64,000 nt of DNA from Clostridium sp. AF37-5 (lineage in GTDB: Bacteria; Bacillota; Clostridia; Lachnospirales; Lachnospiraceae), in contig NZ_QUDR01000007.1 in assembly GCF_003477605.1 (NCBI RefSeq), positions 52,334 through 116,333 on the forward strand, in the 5' to 3' direction. Position numbers and translations under genes: made by a program. The stretch's first letter is position 1. Every line of letters begins with the position of its first letter. The notes under the pieces were generated by a model that worked only from the letters and a program-made list of their open reading frames with translations, did no database searches and was not told the origin of the DNA. This document shows, piece after piece, positions 1-8,996 of the stretch.

Positions 1-739
1 GTTTCTCATCTTTTTTCAAAATATTTTTAAGATTCGTAATAAATCGAACCTGCATACTATTTGGTTTTAATTTATATCTCTCAAGCGAGGTTACATTTCG
101 CTCTGTTGCGATTTTTCTTTGTTCTTTTATAATATCATATCTCTGCTTATATTCTTCATAAAAAACATCATAATCAAGCGCATACTCTGAATTCCATAAC
201 TCCTCAAATTCTTTCAGAATATCCTCAGCCACTTCTCCCTGCGAAGTAGAAACTAACTTTGTATTCCATTCACGATTTGTCGTAAGTGCAGCACTCGTCA
301 TGTTGGAACTGCCAATAATAATGCGATATACTTCTTCCTCTTTAAAAATATATCCCTTCGTATGAAAACCATTCTTCGCCGAATTTGTGTCATACATTTT
401 AATCCGAATATTTTTTAAAGAATTCAATTTTTCTAATGCCTGCGGCTCACTAAAATCAAGATAATTAGAGGTTAAAATCTCACCTGGGATTTCTCTTTTC
501 TCTAATTCTTTTAATGTCTGGAGCAGCGGCGTCACCCCTCCCAGCGTAATAAACGCAACACTGATTTGGAATTTGTCACATTTTAAAAGTTCATCCTCAA
601 TGACCGATAAAACCTTTTTTCCCTCATTGTGGTTATTTGAAACAAAGTTTGGTTTATATAATAATTCGGATGCCGTACTACCATTCACATATGCTGTTTC
701 CAAGCCATCTCGAATTAATTGTATTTTTTCCCTTTGCAT
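1..739 (-). CDS. PLD-nuclease/helicase (DUF3427-type), 5' part only
   Basis: The first 246 codons are visible; the gene runs off the left edge. The start is ATG at 739, preceded by CGGAGGACAAGTT. Residues about 40-160 form a phospholipase-D-like nuclease domain, with an HxK motif (FHTKGYIF) followed by GSSNMT. The segment reaching the window edge (ending MQVRFITNLKNILKKDEK) looks like the lead-in to a DEAD/DEAH helicase core. In the known family a PLD domain is followed by an SF2 helicase and DUF3427, and members are common in defence islands. The helicase part is inferred, since it lies outside the window. Confidence 0.75.
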   Translation of the reverse strand, partial: MQREKIQLIRDGLETAYVNGSTASELLYKPNFVSNNHNEGKKVLSVIEDELLKCDKFQISVAFITLGGVTPLLQTLKELEKREIPGEILTSNYLDFSEPQALEKLNSLKNIRIKMYDTNSAKNGFHTKGYIFKEEEVYRIIIGSSNMTSAALTTNREWNTKLVSTSQGEVAEDILKEFEELWNSEYALDYDVFYEEYKQRYDIIKEQRKIATERNVTSLERYKLKPNSMQVRFITNLKNILKKDEK

Positions 740-973
740 AACTTGTCCTCCGTTTCAAATAATCCTTTATCAACATTGTAAACATCTTATGACTTAATTG
801 CAAGGGGGAGATGAGGGTGGGCGGAGTAATTCTTTTCGTAAATCAGTCCTGTATCATAGCATAGTTAGCCCAGTTATTCTAGGTACTCTTTAAATTTGCA
901 TAAGTTTTTGTTACATTTTATTTGCTTTTACAAATCAGTTATCGCCCCCATTTATATTAATTTTCTATAACAA

Positions 974-1423
974 TCACAGATAGCCTCCACAAATTTGTTT
1001 GCATACCAACTCTCTTAACTGTGAAGGTGTTGCTGGAACACTTTCATTTCCAATACGCATAAACACAATAAGTTGTCCATCGCCTTCATAATAGTATGGT
1101 GTCTGCTGCCCTTTCATAATTTCTACAATAACAAATGTCTTGTCTTTATCATTTTCAAATGAAAGCTTAAACTCTGGTATTGGATTAAGGTTTGTTTTAA
1201 TTATCTCACTGATTTTTTCTGCATCACCTTCAGCATCCTCAAGACCAACCAACACATTATCGTTTGCCACACCAAATATCAGTTTACCACCATAGCAATT
1301 TGCAAATGCACTGATACTCTTGCACCAACTTTTAGGTTTCTTTGTCTCAAGTGCAACCTTTTTATCGTAATCTGTAGTTTCACCGATTAGCTGCTTTATG
1401 TCAATAAATTCACTTCCTTCGCT
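974..1423 (-). pseudogene. AlbA_2 (Schlafen-type) DNA-binding protein remnant
   Basis: An open frame of about 150 codons begins right after an in-frame TAA. It encodes EFIDIKQLIGE, then VALETKKPKSWCKSISAFAN, a Gly-rich IFGVAND segment and ELVCKQICGGYL. This is the N-terminal AlbA_2 fold of ATP-binding transcriptional-regulator-like proteins. No ATG, GTG or TTG lies in frame before the conserved start; the first ATG (1270) is inside the domain. The C-terminal region that normally follows is missing. Loss of both ends indicates a decayed gene. A non-canonical ATT start at about 1408 cannot be excluded. Confidence 0.6.
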
Positions 1424-1462
1424 TTATAGTGTATAGAATTTCTAATTATTTACACACTCAAT

Positions 1463-2347
1463 TTAACGTACTTGTCTCTTAGAATTAGCCAAAAAAGTTT
1501 TTTGTGAAAATGGGCCTTTATAAGCTTCTTCATCAAGAAATCCAAGTATTATCTTGATTTTTTCTTTATCATTTGGAATTACAATTTTTTTATCCTTCAC
1601 ATCAATCTCTACTCCAACCAACTTTGCTCGTGCTTTTATCTCTTTTGCCGAATAGTTATCCAAAACTTGTGAATCATTAATCATAGCAATCTTTCTTCTT
1701 ATCCAAGTATTTGCCAGCCCTTTAAATGCGTCTGAATCATCAATTGCTAGCTTTGAACTTGTGGTAAAGGATTCGACCTCGCTGTCAGTAGCTGAACGAT
1801 AACATTCGCTCAAGTCAAATATTTGCCTTGCATAATAAAATGATGAAAATCGTAATTCTTTATCTGTATAATAACAGTCGACTCCATCAGCTATACTAAT
1901 TCCGAATCTTTTCTCTTGAAAAAAAGTATTATTTTCAAAAAAAAGATTACACCATTTTGTTGAAATGTATTGTTCTTTTCTAAATCTCTGAAAAACCACA
2001 TTAAACTTTTCTGTTTCTCCATCCTCCGTTCTCTCACCAACAAATATTGCCTTGATTTCCGGAAATACATCATTATCTTTTTTGAAACTTGGTACTCCCA
2101 AAGGATCTCTTATTGCGTCTTTTATTTCATCAGATAACTGATAATTTTCTATTTTTAATATTTCATCCTCATTCGGCTTATAACTGCCATCAAATATTAT
2201 TTGTGTTTTTTCAGCAATCAGAGCATTTAACGCATTCCTCATAGAAGCAATTATTGTATTTTGAGTTTGTGCATCGACTTCTATTTTATATACCTCATCT
2301 TCTTTTGTATTTGCCCTCAATACCATTATAGAACTGTTTTCAAACAC
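1463..2347 (-). CDS. kwaB: Kiwa system protein KwaB (DUF4868)
   Basis: A 294-aa soluble protein. GTG start at 2347 with GGAGG about 10 nt upstream. The DUF4868 pattern is visible: a central beta-rich segment with FNVVFQRFRKEQYIS (about 115-130), a middle FYYARQIFDLSECYRSAT segment, and the C-terminal signature FSQKTFLANSKRQVR typical of the family. It lies 14 nt after a small multi-pass membrane protein, which is the gene pairing of Kiwa. In the published system KwaA senses attack at the membrane and KwaB binds DNA and acts as effector. The assignment rests on family pattern and synteny; no alignment was run. Confidence 0.72.
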   Translation of the reverse strand: MFENSSIMVLRANTKEDEVYKIEVDAQTQNTIIASMRNALNALIAEKTQIIFDGSYKPNEDEILKIENYQLSDEIKDAIRDPLGVPSFKKDNDVFPEIKAIFVGERTEDGETEKFNVVFQRFRKEQYISTKWCNLFFENNTFFQEKRFGISIADGVDCYYTDKELRFSSFYYARQIFDLSECYRSATDSEVESFTTSSKLAIDDSDAFKGLANTWIRRKIAMINDSQVLDNYSAKEIKARAKLVGVEIDVKDKKIVIPNDKEKIKIILGFLDEEAYKGPFSQKTFLANSKRQVR

Positions 2348-2361
2348 TTAGTCTTACCTCC

Positions 2362-2880
2362 TCATTTCTCAATTAACAAAAATTCAAAAATTCTTCCTAC
2401 CACTTTTATATCTTTCTTATTTCGTATTTTCTTTTTACTTATCAAAATGTATGATGATATGCCATTCTCTGTAGCAATACTATAAAAATGGTATCCTCTA
2501 AAAAATAGTAATGGATGAGGAATTGCAGAATTCACAAATAGTATTACTGCGCTTATTATCAAGCTGATTCCTACTAATATAAACAAATTCCATTCATCTA
2601 TTACCATATTCGCCAGCGGTAACAAATAAGAGAAAATATATCCTAATATCCATAAATCACCCGTAGATACATCTGTAACTCTAATTGTCATAGGTGCAAT
2701 ATTTTTATAACCATATCTAAATGATACAATAAATAAAACACTTCCTATCATTGAAGCAGATACCAATATTACCGGAAACATTATTCCTTTACTTTGAATA
2801 ATCCAAACCACTGAAAATGTTATGCACACGGGTGCTACCGCCGAGAAAAAATAAAGTAGCTTTTGTATTATATTAGCCAT
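2362..2880 (-). CDS. kwaA: Kiwa system membrane protein KwaA
   Basis: A 172-aa protein with four hydrophobic segments (about 8-28, 35-55, 75-93, 98-117) and a basic, cytoplasmic-looking C-terminal tail (YILISKKKIRNKKDIK). Start ATG 2880 with GGAAGTGGATGAG upstream. It is 17 nt after hsdR and 14 nt before the DUF4868 gene, so it appears co-transcribed with the type I restriction operon. Size, topology and neighbour fit KwaA, the membrane sensor of Kiwa. The primary sequence alone would only support 'multi-pass membrane protein'. Confidence 0.65.
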   Translation of the reverse strand: MANIIQKLLYFFSAVAPVCITFSVVWIIQSKGIMFPVILVSASMIGSVLFIVSFRYGYKNIAPMTIRVTDVSTGDLWILGYIFSYLLPLANMVIDEWNLFILVGISLIISAVILFVNSAIPHPLLFFRGYHFYSIATENGISSYILISKKKIRNKKDIKVVGRIFEFLLIEK

Positions 2881-2897
2881 ATCTCATCCACTTCCTT

Positions 2898-5800
2898 TTA
2901 TTTCTTTGTTTCATAGATTGCTGTACTTTCAGCAACCATCATGGGTGCATAATTTGATTCTGCATATGATATTGATTCGTCTCGAAAGTTGACAACCTTT
3001 TCCTCGACCATATCATTATTATCTGTCCATAGCTCGCATTGTGTCATAACAGTCTGAACCGCATCCTCCATACCTTCAGGTGGATACCTATGTTTTTTCA
3101 GCAGTTTCTTTATAAGCATACGCATTTTTGCTCTTGCTGATTCTCGTTTCTGCCAGTCAATTGTTTTATTTCTTCGGAGAGTGTCTGCAAGTTCTTTTGT
3201 AATTGCTATCAGTTCTTCATTTTCATAGAAATCCTTTATTGCCTGTGGCCTCGTTAATGCATCATAGAAGGCAAGCTCATCAGCAGTAAGCCCAAGCTGG
3301 TCGCCTTCCTTTTGGGCTGCTGCAATCTGTTTCGCAAGATTCAGCATCTCCTCAATAACTTCTTCATTTGTCAACATACCATTAAGATACGCATTAAGTG
3401 AGTGCTGCATGATTTCACTAAACTTCTCAGATTTAACTACATTAGTTCTGCGATATACTGAAACCTGTTCTGCAATCAACTTCTTAAGAAGTTCAACCGC
3501 GAGATTCTTCTCTTTCATATTGGCAACTTCTTCAAGGAACTTCGGATCAAACAATGAAAATTCCTCTTTGATATCTGAGAAAAGATTGATAACTCCATCA
3601 CTCTTGATACTCTGCTTTAAAAGCTCATTTATTCTTGCATTCATTTCTGGAAGAGAAATCTTCTTCCCAACTCCTGTATTAGTCAGTCTAAGGACAAGAA
3701 CACGCACTGATTCAAAGAACGCTGTCTCAAATCGACTTTCTTCATCAACTAGAGAAGAGCAAAGAGACAATGCCTGATGCAGCATAAGTGCTTCTTTTAC
3801 AAATGAATCCTTGTCATCAACTTTATTTCTGTCCATAACAAAGTTGACAGCACCACTGATAGTTTTTGCTCTTTCAAGGTCCGTTCCACCTGTAAACTTT
3901 GAGTAATCATATCCGTGGAACATATCTCGACAAACTGAAAGTTTTTCTAAGAACTTCGGATATGCTACCTTTGCAACATCAGTATCACCATAATTCTTTT
4001 TATCACGAGAAGTATAATTATTCATTGCCTGTTTCAATGCAGATGCAATTCCTACATAGTCTACAACAAGTCCGCCTTCTTTATCACGAAATACACGATT
4101 TACACGAGCTATAGCCTGCATAAGGTTGTGTCCGGACATTGGCTTATAGACATACATAGTCGCAAGTGAAGGAACATCAAAGCCTGTCAACCACATATCA
4201 ACGACAATTGCTATCTTCATAGGGCTGTTATTATCTTTGAATTTCTTAGCAAGTTCATCCTTATGATGTTTATTGCCAATAATTTTTCTCCATTCTTCTG
4301 GATCATTATTACCGGAAGTCATAACTACCCCAACCTTTTCAGTCCATGCAGGACGAATTTCTAAAATACGCTTGTATATCTTCATCGCAATAGGACGCGA
4401 GTATGCAACAATCATTGCCTTTCCTGTTAAAAGATTCTCTCTGTTATTCTCGTAATGGTCAAGAATATCACAAACAAGTGAATTGATAGTATTATCATTG
4501 CCAAGAACAGCTTCCATCGTACCAAGTTCACGCTTGCTTTTCTCAACTACTTCTCCATCAGCATTTTCAGCCATAATGTCATATTCACTATCAATCAGCT
4601 TAAGAGTTTCTTCATCAAGATTAAGCTTGATAACACGGCTCTCATAATAAACCGGTCTTGTTGCTCCATCCTCAACCGCCTGTGTCATATCATAAATATC
4701 TATATAATCGCCAAATACTTCACGAGTACTGCGGTCTTTTGATGAAATAGGAGTACCAGTAAATCCGATATATGTAGCATTAGGCAGAGTATTTCTGATA
4801 ATTCGTGCCGTTCCAATTTTTATCTTACCAGTTTTAGCATCAACAGTTTCTGCTAGTCCATATTGTCCTCTGTGTGCTTCATCCGCCATAACTATAATGT
4901 TGTTTCGCTCCGACAATGCTTCGTCAGATTCTTCAAACTTCTGCATTGTAGTAAAGATAATACCATTTGCCTGTCTGCCGGCAAGCAAAGACTTTAAGTT
5001 TTCTCTGCTTTCGGCATGTATCGGCTCTTGTCTTAAAAACTCTTTACACTTTGCAAATTGCCCATAAAGCTGATCGTCAAGGTCGTTTCTATCGGTAATA
5101 ACAACTATCGTTGGACTATCCAAAGCTTCTTGTAATAAATGTGCATAGAATACCATAGAAAGTGACTTACCACTTCCTTGTGTATGCCAGAACACACCGC
5201 CTTTACCATCCGTAACAGTAGCGTGTTTTGTGGATTCAATTGCTTTTCTGACTGCAAAATACTGATGATATCCGGCAAGAATTTTGAATGAGTTAATCCC
5301 CTCATTTGAAAAGCAAATAAAGTTCTTTATAATATCAAGAAGCCGATCTTTCTTGAACATCCCCTCAAAGAAAGTATCAAACTGTGCAAACTGTGTATTC
5401 TCATAATCTCCATCTTTAGTTTTCCATTCCATAAAGCGGTCTTCACCTGAAGTGATTGTACCTGCTTTAGATGTCAACTGGTCGCTCATAACGCAAATAG
5501 CATTATAAATAAACATAGATGGGATTTCCTGCATATAATTCTGAAGCTGTCTGTATGCTTCAGAAGCGTCCGTTTCTTCACGAGAAGGAGATTTCAACTC
5601 AACCAATACAACCGGTAAGCCATTTAAAAAGAGAATTACATCTAGACGCTTATTACTGTTCTCAATGAAAGTCCACTGATTAGCTATAATAAAGGAATTA
5701 TTGTGAGGATTTTTATAGTCAACAAGATAAACGATAGAGAAACGCTCCTCACCATCCTCAAAATATCTTACTGGAATGCCATTTTGCAGATAGTCCATAA

Positions 5801-6047
5801 ATGCAGCATTTTTCTGCACAAGCTCTCCGTTTTCAAAATTTTTAAGCTTATATAAAGCATCCTGAATAGCGTCATCAGGAAGACCTCCGTTCAGACGATA
5901 CAGAGAATCAAGCAGAACTTCCTCATATAGTGGATTGTAAAAATCTCTTTCTATATCCGGGCCATAAACATATTCATAGCCTAAATCATTTCTAAATAGC
6001 TCTATAACCGAATTTTCATAATTAGCTTCCGTGTAATTAGCTGACAC
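2898..6047 (-). CDS. hsdR: Type I restriction endonuclease subunit R
   Basis: About 1049 aa, the usual length of the EcoR124/HsdR family. An N-terminal nuclease domain carries VVLVELKSPSREE (the D/E-x-K site), followed by the SF2 motor: Walker A in TQGSGKSLSMVFYA, the DEAH box in VMADEAHRGQYG, and motif VI in MQAIARVNRVF. A C-terminal helical domain binds the methylase. It translocates DNA with ATP and cuts when colliding. The GTG at 6047 (giving VSANYTEANYE) is preferred because AGAGAGG lies 8 nt upstream and family members start this way; ATGs at 6089 and 6065 also exist. It overlaps the FRG gene end by two bases or closely abuts it. Confidence 0.93.
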   Translation of the reverse strand: MSANYTEANYENSVIELFRNDLGYEYVYGPDIERDFYNPLYEEVLLDSLYRLNGGLPDDAIQDALYKLKNFENGELVQKNAAFMDYLQNGIPVRYFEDGEERFSIVYLVDYKNPHNNSFIIANQWTFIENSNKRLDVILFLNGLPVVLVELKSPSREETDASEAYRQLQNYMQEIPSMFIYNAICVMSDQLTSKAGTITSGEDRFMEWKTKDGDYENTQFAQFDTFFEGMFKKDRLLDIIKNFICFSNEGINSFKILAGYHQYFAVRKAIESTKHATVTDGKGGVFWHTQGSGKSLSMVFYAHLLQEALDSPTIVVITDRNDLDDQLYGQFAKCKEFLRQEPIHAESRENLKSLLAGRQANGIIFTTMQKFEESDEALSERNNIIVMADEAHRGQYGLAETVDAKTGKIKIGTARIIRNTLPNATYIGFTGTPISSKDRSTREVFGDYIDIYDMTQAVEDGATRPVYYESRVIKLNLDEETLKLIDSEYDIMAENADGEVVEKSKRELGTMEAVLGNDNTINSLVCDILDHYENNRENLLTGKAMIVAYSRPIAMKIYKRILEIRPAWTEKVGVVMTSGNNDPEEWRKIIGNKHHKDELAKKFKDNNSPMKIAIVVDMWLTGFDVPSLATMYVYKPMSGHNLMQAIARVNRVFRDKEGGLVVDYVGIASALKQAMNNYTSRDKKNYGDTDVAKVAYPKFLEKLSVCRDMFHGYDYSKFTGGTDLERAKTISGAVNFVMDRNKVDDKDSFVKEALMLHQALSLCSSLVDEESRFETAFFESVRVLVLRLTNTGVGKKISLPEMNARINELLKQSIKSDGVINLFSDIKEEFSLFDPKFLEEVANMKEKNLAVELLKKLIAEQVSVYRRTNVVKSEKFSEIMQHSLNAYLNGMLTNEEVIEEMLNLAKQIAAAQKEGDQLGLTADELAFYDALTRPQAIKDFYENEELIAITKELADTLRRNKTIDWQKRESARAKMRMLIKKLLKKHRYPPEGMEDAVQTVMTQCELWTDNNDMVEEKVVNFRDESISYAESNYAPMMVAESTAIYETKK

Positions 6048-6048
6048 T

Positions 6049-7320
6049 TTATTCACCTCTCTCATCCATTGCTGTAATAAAATCTTCAACCATTTGGTTT
6101 AATAATATCACAATCTGTTCTGCCTTTTGCTTTGCGACATCCCTTGATTGATATTTTTTTAAATAATATCCTGTAATAGACATATTTATTTTACTAAGTA
6201 TTGGATTACGCTTATACCAATCAACAGTAAAATGTTCTTTTATTATATTTAATACCTCCTTAACATCTTCTCCAATAATCCCTTTAAATTGATCATCAAA
6301 ATTGTCAAGAATGTATTGTTCCAGTTCCGATTGTTTTACACCTATCCCCTGCTTATTGCTTGCAGACTCTTCTTCATATTTTGTAAAATCTGTAACAGGA
6401 TTAACCAGATTACGATTCACATATTTTATGTAACTTAGTTGATGCTCTAATTCAGGAAACAAGGTAGCCTCATTTATGTTATACAGATCCAGTTCCTTTA
6501 AAATAGTTTCTTTATTTTCTCCTGAAATATAAAAACACGTATCACTAAATTCTTCTTTTAGTTTTCCCTTCGCTTTTGATATAACGGAATTCTTGGTCTC
6601 ATTCTCTTTATTAAAAGAAAATAAGCTTGTCAATAAAAATACTCCACTTTGCTTTCTCAATCTTTCATTTGTATAAGTTGGCATTACCATGTAATTATTT
6701 TGTATTATTTTTACAAACTCTCCGTATTTTACTAACCAATTATCCTTTGTTCTTTCGTCTATAATTCGGTCATGATTTAGTCTTTCAAGAACATCAGACA
6801 AAGTATTTTCTTTTTCCAAATCATAACTTGCTAAAGCAGACACGATTTGAATTTCGATATCTGTAGATTGAGATGAATAGTATTTGTCCGTATAATAAAT
6901 TACTCCATATGGTTCTTTTTCCACTTCTCCATCTTCTGTAACATATTTTACCTCACCATGTTTTTTACATGCGAAGTAGAGTGCAACCAACGGATTTGTA
7001 GTCAAATCTAAAAGACGGGTACACATCCCATAATGCTGGTACTTAGTCATAATATCAAACATTGAATTCAAGTCCCTAAATTCTGTTGGTGACTTCTGCA
7101 ATGGTATCTGCATCAATTTATGTTCAATGCTTAACATATCGTCTCTAAATATACTCGGCTCAATATCCCAAAATTCAGTCTCCTGACCCCTGAAATATAA
7201 TTCAGTAGAAGTTCCGTCTTGAGCTTCCTTAGTCTCTTTTATCTGTCTTATCTTTTTAATAAAAGAACTAACTGAATTAATCAATGTTATATTAGATTCA
7301 TCAATTTCTTTATATGCCAC
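6049..7320 (-). CDS. FRG-domain protein
   Basis: 423 aa, GTG start at 7320 with GGAGTAGATAAA upstream. Residues about 43-120 carry the FRG signature: LYFRGQETEFWDIEPSIFR and later QHYGMCTRLLDLTTNPLVALYFAC. FRG proteins are enriched in defence loci and often sit inside restriction operons; their biochemical activity is not established. The remaining 300 residues are of no recognised family. It lies between the small membrane gene and hsdR on the same strand with essentially no gap, so it is very likely co-expressed with the restriction subunit. Confidence 0.85.
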   Translation of the reverse strand: MAYKEIDESNITLINSVSSFIKKIRQIKETKEAQDGTSTELYFRGQETEFWDIEPSIFRDDMLSIEHKLMQIPLQKSPTEFRDLNSMFDIMTKYQHYGMCTRLLDLTTNPLVALYFACKKHGEVKYVTEDGEVEKEPYGVIYYTDKYYSSQSTDIEIQIVSALASYDLEKENTLSDVLERLNHDRIIDERTKDNWLVKYGEFVKIIQNNYMVMPTYTNERLRKQSGVFLLTSLFSFNKENETKNSVISKAKGKLKEEFSDTCFYISGENKETILKELDLYNINEATLFPELEHQLSYIKYVNRNLVNPVTDFTKYEEESASNKQGIGVKQSELEQYILDNFDDQFKGIIGEDVKEVLNIIKEHFTVDWYKRNPILSKINMSITGYYLKKYQSRDVAKQKAEQIVILLNQMVEDFITAMDERGE

Positions 7321-7340
7321 TTTATCTACTCCTTTGCAAA

Positions 7341-7589
7341 CTAAACGATTATCCTTTGAAGTGTTTTGGCTAGCAGTGCACCACCTGCCAAATTAGCGCT
7401 CATAGTATATAAAATATCAGGAATTACACTTACGAATTCTTTCACTTTACTTCCCATGGCGTCATCTCCCTTCGCTTTTATCACTATCTTGACAACAGAT
7501 ACAGTAAATAAGACTACAAGCGATGAAATAGCAATTGGTGCAACTAACCCTTGCACTGCAAGCCAAAACACTTCAAGTATGGTAAACAA
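7341..7589 (-). CDS. Small two-pass membrane protein
   Basis: 82 aa of no recognised family. Two hydrophobic helices (about 5-33, 58-76) flank a short charged loop (IKAKGDDAMGSK). The only plausible starts are TTG at 7589 (AAAGG about 14 nt upstream) or an internal GTG at 7571. The TTG lies inside a copy of the hsdS inversion repeat (7583-7600), so its upstream context would change with inversion. The reading frame is the same as that of the Cys-rich gene before it, separated by one TAA and four codons. Being sandwiched in a type I operon suggests a defence-linked membrane component; this is inference. Confidence 0.6.
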   Translation of the reverse strand: MFTILEVFWLAVQGLVAPIAISSLVVLFTVSVVKIVIKAKGDDAMGSKVKEFVSVIPDILYTMSANLAGGALLAKTLQRIIV

Positions 7590-7600
7590 TAATTTAGCGG
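7583..7600 (+). repeat. hsdS inversion repeat R1 (orientation A)
   Basis: Reads taaacaataatttagcgg on the plus strand. It is the exact reverse complement of R4 (11017-11034) over 18 bp and shares the 15-bp core CTAAATTATTGTTTA with R2 and R3. It lies over the start codon of the 82-aa membrane gene. Confidence 0.8.
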
Positions 7601-7601
7601 C

Positions 7602-7808
7602 TTAGCCTTTAAGCTTGGCATATTGCTTTTTCCAAGCGCGTGACGGCTTTTTGCAAATACAATCTTCCGAGGAAAAGGCACAGACATTCGGTAATCCGTT
7701 ATTCCCACATATATCTGGGGTATTAGCTCTGCAACCGTATGTTTGTAATTCTGTGTCTTGTGAATGTAGTGGTGCATTAAAAGGTATTGAGAGGTCTTTT
7801 TTATTCAT
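7602..7808 (-). CDS. Cys-rich small protein in the RM operon
   Basis: 68 aa (start ATG 7808, MNKKDLSIPF), overlapping the last 8 nt of hsdS (GATTATGAATAA), a typical coupled start. Five cysteines (about 26, 34, 43, 50, 52) followed by a basic tail KKPSRAWKKQYAKLK suggest a small metal-binding fold. Family not recognised. Its conserved-looking position between hsdS, a membrane protein and an FRG protein suggests a role in the same locus. The longer frame starting at 7838 lies inside hsdS and lacks a ribosome site. Confidence 0.6.
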   Translation of the reverse strand: MNKKDLSIPFNAPLHSQDTELQTYGCRANTPDICGNNGLPNVCAFSSEDCICKKPSRAWKKQYAKLKG

Positions 7809-8982
7809 AATCCACCTCCGATATATCAATCTCTCCACTCATAAGTTTTGGAAGAAGCGTGTCTCTTGCTTCAGCAAGTTTTTTGTTCTCTATTCGGTTT
7901 GCGATAATCAAATCATAAATTGGCTGAAGCAAATCTCCAATTCGCTTGTAGTCTGCTTCGTTGGGTATGAGAACCTCTGCTTTTGAAAGTTCATCGCGCT
8001 TGATGTGTCCCATTGTTGTAGCTTTATCAGCAGCAACGGCAATAAAGCGGTCAAGATGGTGTTTTGTCCAAGCATAATAGAACCACTTATCATACTTGTT
8101 TGATGTTACTTTAAACAAATGCTGGTTTAAACCGCAAATACCGCCACACCAAAAATCGACTAACAGACTGCCTGACCAAGAGAAAATAACATCGCCATCG
8201 CGAATGATGTACTCACTTTTAATGTTTGGAGAACACAGTTCGCTGTTATCATCACAACAGCCTTGACGAAGTTCTTTAATTTTAAGAACTGGAATGCCTG
8301 TTTCGTCAACAGTTGGACGATATTTTTGCATAGCAAGACCGTTTAGATAGTCTGCAATATCTATCAAACTGGCTTGCTTCCAACTATCTGGCAACGTTTC
8401 AAGAGTTAAAAACTCATTTGAAAAGATAGCCTGAGCTTGCAGCTCTAAATTATTGTTTATCCTCTCATTTTCTTCAATTTTATTATCAAGCGCCCCAAGA
8501 ATCGACGCTATTTTTTCTTGCACCCTTTTATCACTAGGTACAAATACTATAATATTCCTCATAGTATTGGCTGATACCTCTTTAAATGTTGTTCCACTTC
8601 CCATACTTTCAATATTGTGTTTATTGTATTTGAGTAAATAATACAAAAATAGCGGATCTATGTTTTCATTTGGAATAACACTTTTGAAGCCTTGATTGGT
8701 GCATAGTTCTTTTGCCGCAATAGCAACATAACCAATTGGCGCCCTTGAAGAAAACAACACCGAATTTCTAGGAAGAAGCTGCGTTGAACAACTCCTATAT
8801 CCCGTTTCCGTAATATTTCTTTCCCCCTGCTTAATATAGCGTCCACAAAATGTCGATAAATCCTTTGGTGTTATCCAAGAAATGTCCCCGTTTTCGTAAT
8901 TTTCACTTTTTTTCGTTGAAGGTGTAGCTCCACCCACAACTGTACCTATATCAGAAATCTTACATTTCTTCCATTCAGCCAT
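7801..8982 (-). CDS. hsdS: Type I restriction specificity subunit S (full-length)
   Basis: 393 aa with the standard two-TRD layout: TRD1 (about 1-160), the central conserved helix with NKIEENERINNNLELQAQ (about 168-190), TRD2 (about 200-350), and the C-terminal helix ending DTLLPKLMSGEIDISEV. It sets the DNA target of the HsdM/HsdR complex. Starts ATG 8982, 14 nt after the recombinase gene. The central helix is encoded by repeat R2, the crossover point for exchanging TRDs with the other hsdS pieces. It is not directly behind hsdM, where the truncated hsdS' sits. Confidence 0.92.
   Translation of the reverse strand: MAEWKKCKISDIGTVVGGATPSTKKSENYENGDISWITPKDLSTFCGRYIKQGERNITETGYRSCSTQLLPRNSVLFSSRAPIGYVAIAAKELCTNQGFKSVIPNENIDPLFLYYLLKYNKHNIESMGSGTTFKEVSANTMRNIIVFVPSDKRVQEKIASILGALDNKIEENERINNNLELQAQAIFSNEFLTLETLPDSWKQASLIDIADYLNGLAMQKYRPTVDETGIPVLKIKELRQGCCDDNSELCSPNIKSEYIIRDGDVIFSWSGSLLVDFWCGGICGLNQHLFKVTSNKYDKWFYYAWTKHHLDRFIAVAADKATTMGHIKRDELSKAEVLIPNEADYKRIGDLLQPIYDLIIANRIENKKLAEARDTLLPKLMSGEIDISEVDYE
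8442..8460 (+). repeat. hsdS inversion repeat R2 (orientation B)
   Basis: gctctaaattattgtttat; 19-bp perfect reverse complement of R3 (10338-10356). It encodes INNNLEL in the central helix of the full-length hsdS on the minus strand. Confidence 0.85.
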
Positions 8983-8996
8983 AATAAAAATCCTTT

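Noticed and set aside
573..797. 74-aa plus-strand frame
   Set aside because: Antisense of the PLD/helicase gene, which has a strong start and family motifs.
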